Shown: positions 16,476-24,336 of the stretch, piece by piece
How positions within the stretch are numbered: position 1 is the stretch's first letter
Layout of the letters: every line of letters starts with the position of its first letter
NCBI GenBank assembly: GCA_016218915.1
Contig: JACRCQ010000051.1
Span: forward strand, 222,895 to 286,894
DNA from: Deltaproteobacteria bacterium
Lineage (GTDB): Bacteria; Myxococcota_A; Polyangia; Polyangiales; Polyangiaceae
DNA length: 64,000 bases
Direction of reading: 5' to 3'
Notes under the pieces: model-generated
The model's database searches: none
The model's input: only the letters and a program-made list of their open reading frames with translations
What the model was told of the DNA's origin: nothing
Translations under genes and position numbers: made by a program

Positions 16476-17070
16476 TCGGTGACAAGTCAGGCCCGGACGA
16501 GCCCCCATCGTCCACGCCCCTCGGTTTCCCTATGGTCCTCCTGCGTCCGGGTGGATGTCTTCGGTTCCTACAAGTCCATCTTCTTCTTGTTTTGAATCAT
16601 CGAAGACGCCCTGGTCCTTTGACCTTCCTTACTCCGCAGCAGCCTCAGTCGGGCACGGGTTGTGTCCGACGCGAGAGACGGATGGAGCTAGCACCAGCTT
16701 CGAAGCGGCGTCCACGGTGTTTTTTTGGACCTGGGCCAACCCAATGGAAGAGCGCCGTTTTTTGATCGTCACTCAGAAGGTGGTCTTTGGACACCCTCAT
16801 TTCAAAGCACGCAGCGATCGTCCTTGCGCGCCTACCCCTAGGGATCGCGTCAATTTCGCCCTGACTTCCTCGACCCCAGCAAGCGGCTTCCGCATCATTG
16901 TGGCTGATCTGCGAAGTCAAGAGTCATCCGGCGTCCAGACCGATTCCATCGTAGCGTCCTGGGCCCCAAACGCGCTCTCCCCAGCTCCCACAAAGGCTGA
17001 ATTCTTTGCCGTTTCAGGTCGTTGCGCTAGCAACCGTGCAGGTCTCCCGGACAAGCCCCTGAACCACCCC
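16476..17070. other. Long non-coding region between dnaA and an outer-membrane protein gene
   Basis: This 595-bp stretch is less GC-rich than its surroundings and holds T-runs (seven T near 16721, six T near 16759). The forward frame is open through it, from a possible start at 16555 into the gene at 17071. Its translation is irregular, while a clean signal peptide begins at 17071, so I treat it as non-coding. It probably contains the promoter for the downstream gene and possibly the AT-rich unwinding part of oriC. No clear promoter was assigned. Confidence 0.5.
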
Positions 17071-18045
17071 ATGCGACACGCCAGACCCGCCCATGCTTTC
17101 GCCGCGACCGCCGTCGCAACCCTGATGCTGCTGGCGGCGCCTGCGCGCGCCGAGAAGAGCTCGTTGGCGCCTGAAACCGGCTACAACTACGGCGAGGTCG
17201 AGGATGCCCGCTACGGGGCCATGGCCGGAGCGATGCGCGCTTGGGGCAATGGCATTTCCGGTGTGTTCACCAACCCGGCCTCCATCGCCGCTTCCCGGGT
17301 CTATCACGTTGGCGCTCTCGCGCAGATCTGGCCCGAAGCTCGGCGTCAGTCCTACGGCGCGGCAGCCATCGACTCCACCACCAGCCGCCTCGCGGCCGGC
17401 ATCGGTTTCGTCTGGAACGACCAGGATCCTTCGGGTCTCAAGCGCCGCTCGACTGACCTGCGCCTGACCCTCGCCTATCCCTTCTCGGATATCATCTCGT
17501 TCGGAGTGGGAGCACGCTACCTCAAGCTGTCCCAGGAGGGTCTCGGCCCTCTCGGCAAGAGCTACGCGTCCGGAGGGCTCTCTGGCGATCCTATCGTGAA
17601 TGGCTGGTCGTTCGACGCGGGTCTCAACCTTCGAGCGTCGAAGAACGTGGCCATCGGCGCTGTGGGAACCAACCTGTCGAATCCTGGAACGGCGTTCCAG
17701 CCTACGACAGCGGGCGGCGGGGTCGGTCTGGGCAACGACGACTTCGTATTCGAGGTGGACGCGTTGGCGGACTTCACGACGTGGCAGCGCACGACCGCGA
17801 GGTTGATGGGCGGATTCGAGTATCTGGCAGGGGATCACGTGCCATTGCGGCTGGGGTATCGCTATGACGACGGGGGCAAGGCGCACGCGGTTTCCGGGGG
17901 TATTGGGTACATTGATCCGCAATTCGCCATCGACATCAGCGCTCGCAGGTACGTGGCGGGGGAGAAGGCGACTGCGGTGATGTTTACGCTGCAGTATTTC
18001 GTGGAATCCAGCGGCGTGACGCGCGCTCCGCAGATGGACTACTGA
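17071..18045 (+). CDS. Outer-membrane protein, probable beta-barrel
   Basis: The product is 324 residues from ATG 17071. The signal peptide is MRHARPAHAFAATAVATLML continuing to cleavage near APARAEK. The mature part has repeated amphipathic strands with Gly/aromatic pairs (GVGARYLKLS, LRLGYRYDDG, FVFEVDALADF) and ends in a short strand, as in barrels of the PorV/OmpP1-FadL class. An early segment (AWGNGISGVFTNPASIAASR) resembles the N-terminal hatch region seen in this group, where a lipid-transport or secretion-accessory role is known. It is followed by 213 bp before the next operon. The specific substrate is unknown. Confidence 0.72.
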   Translation: MRHARPAHAFAATAVATLMLLAAPARAEKSSLAPETGYNYGEVEDARYGAMAGAMRAWGNGISGVFTNPASIAASRVYHVGALAQIWPEARRQSYGAAAIDSTTSRLAAGIGFVWNDQDPSGLKRRSTDLRLTLAYPFSDIISFGVGARYLKLSQEGLGPLGKSYASGGLSGDPIVNGWSFDAGLNLRASKNVAIGAVGTNLSNPGTAFQPTTAGGGVGLGNDDFVFEVDALADFTTWQRTTARLMGGFEYLAGDHVPLRLGYRYDDGGKAHAVSGGIGYIDPQFAIDISARRYVAGEKATAVMFTLQYFVESSGVTRAPQMDY

Positions 18046-18258
18046 CGCCGCCAGCAGGATGCGTGTGTTCGTGAGCACAAACGCCTCCCATATTGGGTGA
18101 GAAGCGGCCGGACGTAGCAAGCGCCCGCCGGAGCCGGAGCCCATGTCTGTGGGTGTGCGCGCGTCCTGGACCGGGCGGCTCGGACGCCGAACCAGAGCGC
18201 CTCTCTCCAGCAAGCACCCCTTTTCTCTGCATCGGGTATGAACTAAACCGTCCGGAGG

Positions 18259-19008
18259 ATGGATTTGGACCTCCGCCGCGTCGTCGTTCTGACCGGGCCC
18301 TATGGGAGCGGCAAGACGGAGCTGGCCATTGGTCTTGCGCTGGGGACGATCGAGCGTGCGAAGCGCGAGGGTCAGCAGCTGCGTGTGGCGCTGGCTGACA
18401 TCGACGTCCTCAAGCCGTACTTCCGGTCGCGCGAGGCGAAGGATCAGCTTCGCGAGGCAGGCATCGCCGTGATCGCGCCGCCAGGCGGGCTCGCCAACTC
18501 CGATCTGCCGATCATGGCTGCGGAGCTGCGAGGCACGATCCCGCGCGAAGACGTCACGTTGTTCCTGGACGTCGGCGGTGATCCGGTGGGCGCGCGCGCG
18601 CTCGGCTCGATCTCCGACGTCGTGCAGGCGGCTGCGCACGAGCTGCTGCTCGTGCTCAACAGGTACCGTCCGTTCATGGATAGCTGCGAGCAGGTGCTCG
18701 AGACGGCGCGCCAGATCGAGCAAGCCTCGCACCTGGCTATCACCGGAGTGATCTCGAACACGCACATGCTCGAGGCCACGACGCTGCAGGACGTGCTGTG
18801 GGGGCTGGAGCTGTCGCGCGAGGTGGCCTCGGCGCTGGGAGTCCCGATACGGATGGTGGGGGTACCTGAAGATCTCGATCAGGATCTGCAGATGAAGCCC
18901 ACTTCGGACATGCCGCCGGTACTCCGCGTCCGGCGATTCATGAAGCCTGGCTTTCTCGGAGGCGTGGTGCTCGCACCCGCAGCCGAGTCGGCCCGGCCGC
19001 AGTCGTAA
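18259..19008 (+). CDS. P-loop nucleotide-binding protein of the 2-oxoacid oxidoreductase operon
   Basis: The 249-residue protein has a Walker A loop GPYGSGKTE (13-21) right at the N-terminus and resembles CobQ/MinD-type P-loop ATPases by its ADIDVLKPYF and LFLDVGGDPVGA segments. It starts the operon that encodes the four subunits of a ferredoxin-dependent 2-oxoacid oxidoreductase; the gap to the ferredoxin gene is 20 bp. A role in assembling, metallating or regulating that complex is inferred from position only. GGAGG (18254-18258) touches the ATG directly, whereas an in-frame TTG at 18265 has a normal 6-nt spacing, so the true start may be TTG 18265. Confidence 0.82.
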   Translation: MDLDLRRVVVLTGPYGSGKTELAIGLALGTIERAKREGQQLRVALADIDVLKPYFRSREAKDQLREAGIAVIAPPGGLANSDLPIMAAELRGTIPREDVTLFLDVGGDPVGARALGSISDVVQAAAHELLLVLNRYRPFMDSCEQVLETARQIEQASHLAITGVISNTHMLEATTLQDVLWGLELSREVASALGVPIRMVGVPEDLDQDLQMKPTSDMPPVLRVRRFMKPGFLGGVVLAPAAESARPQS

Positions 19009-19028
19009 GGTAGCAAAGGAGCGAACCC

Positions 19029-19256
19029 ATGAACCGCGTCGTCATCGACAAGGACCGATGCAAAGCCTGCAAGCTGTGCATCAACGTATGTCAGCGCAAG
19101 CTGCTGGAGCTTGCAGACGAGCTCAATGCGAAGGGCTATCACCCGATCGCGATCCATGCGGTGGAGAAGTGCACGGCGTGCGGGCTGTGCGCCATCATGT
19201 GCCCGGAAGCGAGCATCGAGGTGTTCAAGGAGATCAAGGTCAAGAAGACGGCGTGA
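19029..19256 (+). CDS. 2x[4Fe-4S] ferredoxin, delta subunit of 2-oxoacid oxidoreductase
   Basis: The 75-residue protein carries two cysteine clusters, CKACKLCINVC and CTACGLCAIMC, the classic CxxCxxCxxxC pattern for two [4Fe-4S] clusters. The second cluster is followed by the typical Pro. It lies between the P-loop gene and the alpha subunit, in the order delta-alpha-beta-gamma seen in four-subunit Vor/Kor enzymes. It would pass electrons from the thiamine-diphosphate centre of the beta subunit to an external ferredoxin. The start is supported by AAGGAG about 8 nt upstream. Confidence 0.93.
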   Translation: MNRVVIDKDRCKACKLCINVCQRKLLELADELNAKGYHPIAIHAVEKCTACGLCAIMCPEASIEVFKEIKVKKTA

Positions 19257-19321
19257 TGCTGTCACGAACGGCAACGTGATTTCGTCCGCACCCCGTGTGC
19301 GGTGGTCACTGGGAGATCAAC

Positions 19322-20389
19322 ATGGCGCAGGAACGGCTTCTGATGAAGGGCACCGAGGCGATCGCCGAAGCGGCAATTCGCGCAGGGTGCAACTTCTTCT
19401 TCGGCTACCCCATCACACCCCAGAACGAGATCCCCGAGTACATGTCGCGTCGGATGCCGCAGGTCGGTGGGCTGTACCTGCAGGCTGAGAGCGAGGTGTC
19501 GGCGATCAACATGCTCTATGGCGCAGGCGGCTCCGGCGTACGCGTCATGACCTCGTCATCGAGCCCAGGGGTGGCCCTCATGTCCGAAGGCTTCTCGTAC
19601 ATCATCGGCAGCGAGCTGCCGGTGGTGGTGGTCAACATCATGCGCGGAGGTCCAGGCCTCGGTGACATCGCTCCGTCCCAGGGCGACTACGCGCAGATGA
19701 CCAAGGGCTTCGGCCATGGCGACAAGCACGCCATCGTGCTGGCTCCGAGCACCGTGCAGGAGGCAGTGGACATGATGGCCTTGGCGTTCGACCTGGCCGA
19801 CGAGTACCGCAACCCGGTGGTGCTGATCGGCGACGGCCTGATCGGGCAGATGATGGAGCCGGTGGTGTTCCCGGCGACGGCGCCCAAGCAGTTCGACAAG
19901 TCATGGGCAGCCACGGGCCACAAGGGCAAGGATCGCAAGATCATCCATTCGCTGTACCTGGAGCCCGAGGAGCTGGAGCGGCACGTGCTCAAGCTGTTCC
20001 GGAAGTTCGATGCGATGGAGGCCAAGGAGCAGCGCCACGAGATGTTCATGGCCGACGATGATCCGCCGATCATGATCTGCGCCTACGGCACGACCGCACG
20101 CATCGCCAAGACCGCGATGCGCGAGCTTCGCAAGAAGGGAATCAAGGTGGGGCTGTTCCGTCCGATCACGGCGTGGCCGTTCCCCAACGTCGCCCTCGAA
20201 GCCATCGTCGACAAGACCCGCTCCTTCCTGTGCATCGAGATGAACATGGGGCAGATGATCGACGACGTGCGCATGGTGGTGCGCGGACGACGCCCGGTGT
20301 CCTTTTATGGTCGGACAGGCGGGGTGGTGCCGACGGTCGAGGAGATCGTCAAGAAGGTCATCGAGCACAACGCGACCCTCGGGGCGTGA
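19322..20389 (+). CDS. vorB: 2-oxoacid:ferredoxin oxidoreductase alpha subunit (VorB/KorA type)
   Basis: ATG 19322 gives 355 residues and is preceded by GGGAG; the upstream in-frame start at 19295 is poorer. The N-terminus MKGTEAIAEAAIRAGCNF and GYPITPQNEIPEY are the pyrimidine-binding domain I hallmarks of this family. A later MRGGPGLGD segment and the C-terminal domain II (VGLFRPITAWPFP) complete a full-length subunit. These enzymes oxidatively decarboxylate 2-oxo acids to acyl-CoA and reduce ferredoxin. VorB-type enzymes prefer branched-chain 2-oxo acids, while KorA types use 2-oxoglutarate; sequence alone does not decide. It is transcribed with the delta, beta and gamma genes. Confidence 0.92.
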   Translation: MAQERLLMKGTEAIAEAAIRAGCNFFFGYPITPQNEIPEYMSRRMPQVGGLYLQAESEVSAINMLYGAGGSGVRVMTSSSSPGVALMSEGFSYIIGSELPVVVVNIMRGGPGLGDIAPSQGDYAQMTKGFGHGDKHAIVLAPSTVQEAVDMMALAFDLADEYRNPVVLIGDGLIGQMMEPVVFPATAPKQFDKSWAATGHKGKDRKIIHSLYLEPEELERHVLKLFRKFDAMEAKEQRHEMFMADDDPPIMICAYGTTARIAKTAMRELRKKGIKVGLFRPITAWPFPNVALEAIVDKTRSFLCIEMNMGQMIDDVRMVVRGRRPVSFYGRTGGVVPTVEEIVKKVIEHNATLGA

Positions 20390-20400
20390 GGAGCACTGCA

Positions 20401-21210
20401 ATGGCTGAAGAACAGGTCATCTTCAAACGACCCGCGGCGCTGACGGAGAAGTACTTCCACTACTGCCCGGGCTGCACGCACGGAATCGCGCACAGGCTCA
20501 TCGCCGAGATCGTCGACGAGATGGGCATCCAGGAGAAGATCGTCGGCGTCTCGCCGGTCGGCTGCTCCGTGCTGGCGTACAACTACTTCGACTTCGACTT
20601 CCAGGAGGCTGCCCACGGACGCGCCCCTGCGGTCGCCACAGGCATGCGTCGCACGCTGCCCGAGGATCGCTACATATTCACCTACCAGGGCGACGGCGAT
20701 CTGGCGTCGATCGGCATGGCCGAGATCGTGCACGCCGCGAACCGTGGCGAGAAGATCACGGTGGTGTTCATCAACAACGCGATCTACGGCATGACGGGCG
20801 GGCAGATGGCACCGACCACGCTGCCGGGAATGCGCACCACGACCTCGCCCTACGGACGCGACACCACGCTGTGCGGGCACCCGATCCGCATGTGCGAGCT
20901 GCTCAACACGCTGGTGGAGCCTCGGTTCATCGCGCGCGGCTCGCTCAGCCAGGCCAAGCACATCATCAAGGCCAAGAAGCTGCTGCGCCAGGCCTTCGAG
21001 CTGCAGCACGAGGGGTTCACCTTCGTGGAGCTGCTCAGCACATGCCCCACGGGCTGGGGCCTGACCCCGGAGAACTCCCTGCTGTGGCTCGAACGCAACA
21101 TGATGCCGTTCTTCCCGCTGCAGGTGTTCCGCGAGCCGGGCACGATGCCCGAGACCGCGAAGAAGTACGCGCCTGATCTGAAGGTCAAGGACGACAAGAA
21201 GGAGAGCTGA
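20401..21210 (+). CDS. 2-oxoacid:ferredoxin oxidoreductase beta subunit, TPP-binding
   Basis: The 269-residue protein starts at ATG 20401 behind GAGGAG. CPGCTHGIAHR near the N-terminus and SPVGCSVLA are typical of beta subunits. The thiamine-diphosphate/Mg motif is GDGDLASIGM followed by FINNAIYGMTGGQ. It forms the catalytic site together with the alpha subunit encoded 11 bp upstream. The next gene starts 2 bp after its stop, so the two are probably translationally coupled. Confidence 0.93.
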   Translation: MAEEQVIFKRPAALTEKYFHYCPGCTHGIAHRLIAEIVDEMGIQEKIVGVSPVGCSVLAYNYFDFDFQEAAHGRAPAVATGMRRTLPEDRYIFTYQGDGDLASIGMAEIVHAANRGEKITVVFINNAIYGMTGGQMAPTTLPGMRTTTSPYGRDTTLCGHPIRMCELLNTLVEPRFIARGSLSQAKHIIKAKKLLRQAFELQHEGFTFVELLSTCPTGWGLTPENSLLWLERNMMPFFPLQVFREPGTMPETAKKYAPDLKVKDDKKES

Positions 21211-21212
21211 CC

Positions 21213-21764
21213 ATGGCATCCGAAGAGATCGTGATGGCCGGATTCGGCGGACAGGGACTGCTCGCCATCGGAAAGATCCTCGCCAAGGCCGCGATGGAAG
21301 ACGGGCGCGAGGTCACGTGGATGCCGTCCTACGGCCCGGAGATGCGAGGCGGGACCTGCAACTGCATCGTCATCATCGACGACGAGCCGATCGGCTCGCC
21401 GGTCGTGCAGAAGGTGCGCTCGGCGATCGTCATGAACAAGCAGTCGATCGACAAGTTCGAGCCCACGGTCCTGCCCAACGGCCTGATCGTGGTCAACACC
21501 TCGCTCATCGACCGCAAGGTCCAGCGCGCCGATCTGAAGTCGGTCTACGTGCCCGCCACGGAGATCGCCGAGAAGGAAGGCACCTCCAAGGCGGCCAACA
21601 TCGTCATGCTCGGCGCCTATGTGGGTGTCACCAAGATCGTCAAGCCAGAAACCGTCGAGCACGCCATCGAGGCCACGTTCGCCGGAAAACGCGGAAGCGT
21701 CGGCGAGGTCAATCTCCGCGCATTCCGCAAGGGCTTCGACATCGGACAGCAGTCCGCTTCTTGA
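21213..21764 (+). CDS. 2-oxoacid:ferredoxin oxidoreductase gamma subunit
   Basis: This 183-residue protein matches the gamma domain of pyruvate/2-oxoacid:ferredoxin oxidoreductases, with MAGFGGQGLLAIGKILAKA at the N-terminus, a PSYGPEMRGGTCN loop and ANIVMLGAYVG later. The gamma domain completes the CoA-dependent oxidoreductase. It is the last gene of the delta-alpha-beta-gamma set and starts 2 bp after the beta stop. No insertions or truncation are seen. Confidence 0.93.
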   Translation: MASEEIVMAGFGGQGLLAIGKILAKAAMEDGREVTWMPSYGPEMRGGTCNCIVIIDDEPIGSPVVQKVRSAIVMNKQSIDKFEPTVLPNGLIVVNTSLIDRKVQRADLKSVYVPATEIAEKEGTSKAANIVMLGAYVGVTKIVKPETVEHAIEATFAGKRGSVGEVNLRAFRKGFDIGQQSAS

Positions 21765-21829
21765 CCCCACCCGCTACCGCGCTAGATCCTTGCTGTGCCG
21801 TCTTCTGACGGCCGCATCAGGAGCTCTCC

Positions 21830-22042
21830 ATGCCCGAAGATCAGGGGTCCAAAAAGGTCTACTGCGTCCGCAACCGTCTGATGAAGGACGCCAACGAGCA
21901 CGCCAGCTGTCCCTATTGCTTCGGCAAGAAGCACGAGGCCATCGAGAAGGGCGAGCGTTCGGACTTCTGCGACTTCAACCCGGACAAGGATCCGATCAGC
22001 TTCGGATTCCCGGAAGACTCGGGACGCAACTCTCGCGGCTGA
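21830..22042 (+). CDS. Small CPYC-motif protein, probable metal-binding
   Basis: The 70-residue protein starts at ATG 21830 behind AGGAG. It contains YCVRNRLMKDANEHASCPYC and then DFCDF, so its cysteines are at about 12, 27, 30 and 47, a pattern that could bind zinc or a small cluster. There is no signal peptide or membrane segment. It lies 65 bp after the gamma subunit on the same strand and may be cotranscribed with the oxidoreductase operon. I do not recognise a named family. Confidence 0.75.
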   Translation: MPEDQGSKKVYCVRNRLMKDANEHASCPYCFGKKHEAIEKGERSDFCDFNPDKDPISFGFPEDSGRNSRG

Positions 22043-22060
22043 CCGTCGCGCGCCGACGCA

Positions 22061-23419
22061 TCAGGGCGTGGGCGAAGATGGAGGCGGCAGGGGTGCAGAC
22101 GCATCAGGTCGCGAGACGGTCCTCACGTTCATGGTTACGTCGAGCACGACGCGCTCGCCGGCTGCGAGCCGCACGACGCGGCGCTCGTCCGGGGCGTTCG
22201 GATGGCGCAACGTGACGTGGTGAACGCCTGCGGCCAGCGGGATGGGCTTGGCGAACGGGGTGGTCTCGACCTGCTGGCCGTCGATGACCACATGCGCCCA
22301 CGGCCGAGCGAGCACGCGAAGGTAGCCCGGCTGAGCCGGATTGAGCTCGAGCGGGCCGCGTCCGACCGCCGCAGACGCTTCGATGTCGGAGCGGAATGCG
22401 AAGTGGATCAGCGCGCCGCCTCCCACGATCAAGCCGAGCATCGCGAGAAGCATGCGCGTTGCCCCCAGGATCGAAGCGCGCGGCGGCTGCAACGCCGGAG
22501 CGTCCGGCTGCTCACGATCCAGCGCGGCCGGCGCACGATCGATCAAGCGCGCTCGCGCGAGCAGGCTGGCGATCGCATGCTTGCGCGGTGGCGCCCCGAG
22601 GTTCGATGCGACCTCATCGAGCGCTGCGCGGGCTTCGGCCGCAGAGCCGTAGCGGTCGGACGGCAGCTTGCGCAGACAGGTGGCGGCGACTTGCGAGAGG
22701 GCGCGAGGCACGTGCAGCTCGGGCCCGAGCGCCGCAGCTTCGTCGTGCCGCACCCGGTGGGCCGCGGTGCGCTGGTCCTCGTCGTCGAACGGCCGTTTGC
22801 CTGCAAGCATCTCGTGCAGCAGGATCCCCAACGAGAAGAGATCGCTGCGCGCGTCGATGGGCTCGCCGAGGATCTGCTCGGGTGACATGTACGCCGGGCT
22901 GCCGAGCGCGGTCTGGCCGTCGACCGGCTCGGGCGAGGAAGGGAGGTTCTCGGCTTGTGCAGAGCCGAAGTCCACGAGCATGACGTCGCCGGATCGGGAC
23001 AGCAGGACGTTGGTCGAGCAGATGTCGCAGTGGATGATGCCCCGGTCGTGGATGTGGGCGAGGGCGCGTGCGATCCCGACCGCGATGGCGACCGCTGCAT
23101 GGGGCTCGATGCGCTTGGCAGCGTCGAGCACCTCGCGCAGGCTGAATCCGTCGCACAGCTCCATGGCGATCCACATCGCCGTGTCGGTGCGCACGAACTC
23201 GAGCAGGCGCGGGATGTTGTCATGCCGCAGCGAGCTGAGGATCTCGGCTTCGCGAGCGAGGGTGAAGGCAAAGGGCGACGACGGGGAGATCGAGCTCTTC
23301 AGGGCCTTGATCGCGACCTGTCGTTGCAGCGGCTGCTGCTCGGCGAGGTAGACCTCGGTGAGCGGCCCCGATGCGATGACCTTGAGGACGCGGCAGGAGC
23401 CGAAGAGTTCTGGGTGCAT
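22061..23419 (-). CDS. Membrane-anchored Ser/Thr kinase with C-terminal PEGA domain
   Basis: From ATG 23419 (MHPELFGS) the protein has 452 residues; a longer frame to 23542 would overlap the divergent RNase H gene. The kinase domain covers about 8-275. VAIK Lys is at 38, DFG is at 150, and the catalytic loop reads HCDICSTN (130-137), so the Arg of HRD is Cys (a non-RD kinase) and the Lys two residues after Asp is missing. The glycine loop is degenerate (ASGPLTEVYLA). A membrane helix at about 320-342 is followed by a PEGA domain (365-435), a surface-associated beta fold. Activity through Asp132 is possible but weak regulation by activation-loop phosphorylation is expected. It is convergent with the gene at 21830, 18 bp apart. 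Confidence 0.9.
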   Translation of the reverse strand: MHPELFGSCRVLKVIASGPLTEVYLAEQQPLQRQVAIKALKSSISPSSPFAFTLAREAEILSSLRHDNIPRLLEFVRTDTAMWIAMELCDGFSLREVLDAAKRIEPHAAVAIAVGIARALAHIHDRGIIHCDICSTNVLLSRSGDVMLVDFGSAQAENLPSSPEPVDGQTALGSPAYMSPEQILGEPIDARSDLFSLGILLHEMLAGKRPFDDEDQRTAAHRVRHDEAAALGPELHVPRALSQVAATCLRKLPSDRYGSAAEARAALDEVASNLGAPPRKHAIASLLARARLIDRAPAALDREQPDAPALQPPRASILGATRMLLAMLGLIVGGGALIHFAFRSDIEASAAVGRGPLELNPAQPGYLRVLARPWAHVVIDGQQVETTPFAKPIPLAAGVHHVTLRHPNAPDERRVVRLAAGERVVLDVTMNVRTVSRPDASAPLPPPSSPTP

Positions 23420-23510
23420 GTTGGCCCCGTAGGGTGGCGGGCCGTGCGCGGCCTCGCTACCGGTTTCGGAATCTATCACCACGCCGACCGTTTCGTGGCA
23501 AGGTCCGCCC

Positions 23511-24290
23511 ATGCCCTGGGTACGTGCCACGCTCCGTGGCAAGGCAGTCCTGGCCAGAGCTCTGGCGACGGGTGGATTCGATGTCCGAGACGGTCGGGTC
23601 GAGGTCCGCTACAACCCCAACGACGGGCGGCTCTACAGGGCTGGTGCGTCCAACCTCCTGGTGGTGGATCGCGAATTGCTCCCTGACGACCATTGCGGCC
23701 CCGCTGCTGCGCCCGAGTCTGCGCAACCTGCGCGCAAGGGTCCGCCCGGAGGGGGGGCCAAGGCCGCCGCATCCCGAGCTGCCCGAGCCAGGGGGCGAGC
23801 CGCAGACGCTGCGCCTGCGGATGAGGCTCCAAAGGGGTGGGCGCAGGCGTGGACGGACGGGGCCTGCACGGGGAACCCCGGGCCAGCAGGGCTGGGAATC
23901 GTGCTCGTGGAAGACGGTGTCCAGACCGAGGTAAGCGAGTACCTGGGGCATGGGACCAACAACATCGCCGAGCTGACCGCGATTTTGAGGGCATTGCAGA
24001 TGGTGCCCGCGGAGCGGCCGCTGCTGGTCCGCACAGACAGCCAGTACTCGATCGGCGTGCTGCAGAAGGGGTGGAAGGCCAAGGCCAACGTGCAGCTGGT
24101 GGCAGATATCAAGAATGCGCTGGCCGAGCGCCGCTCGACCCGCCTGCTGTACACGCCCGGCCATGCAGGCGTGGAGCTCAACGAAGCTGCGGACCGGCTG
24201 GCCCGAATGGCCATTTCGGTCCGGGGAAGCTCCAAGACCACCCGCAGGATCGAGCGGCATGCCCCCTCAGCCAAACCGGAGGAGCCGTGA
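23511..24290 (+). CDS. rnhA: Ribonuclease HI with an extra N-terminal domain
   Basis: The 259-residue protein has the RNase HI fold in residues about 108-240. WTDGACTGNPGPAG, NNIAELTAI, RTDSQYSIGV and the late NEAADRLARM supply the four acidic metal ligands (Asp, Glu, Asp, Asp), and GHAGVELNEAAD corresponds to the His-containing loop. It would cleave the RNA strand of RNA:DNA hybrids. The N-terminal 60 residues form an additional small basic domain, and residues 60-105 are a Pro/Ala/Arg-rich linker. It is divergent from the PEGA-kinase, with 91 bp between them. The N-terminal extension is not a clear hybrid-binding domain. Confidence 0.9.
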   Translation: MPWVRATLRGKAVLARALATGGFDVRDGRVEVRYNPNDGRLYRAGASNLLVVDRELLPDDHCGPAAAPESAQPARKGPPGGGAKAAASRAARARGRAADAAPADEAPKGWAQAWTDGACTGNPGPAGLGIVLVEDGVQTEVSEYLGHGTNNIAELTAILRALQMVPAERPLLVRTDSQYSIGVLQKGWKAKANVQLVADIKNALAERRSTRLLYTPGHAGVELNEAADRLARMAISVRGSSKTTRRIERHAPSAKPEEP

Positions 24291-24336
24291 GCAAGGGGGT
24301 TTACCTCCTCCCCTCTCCCGCGCTACCAGACACGGC

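Noticed and set aside
16555..17070. Upstream extension of the outer-membrane protein frame
   Set aside because: The frame is open but the signal peptide begins at 17071, and the extension is irregular with T-rich DNA.
20173..20400. Upstream extension of the beta-subunit frame
   Set aside because: It overlaps the end of the alpha subunit; the ATG at 20401 has GAGGAG and the family N-terminus.
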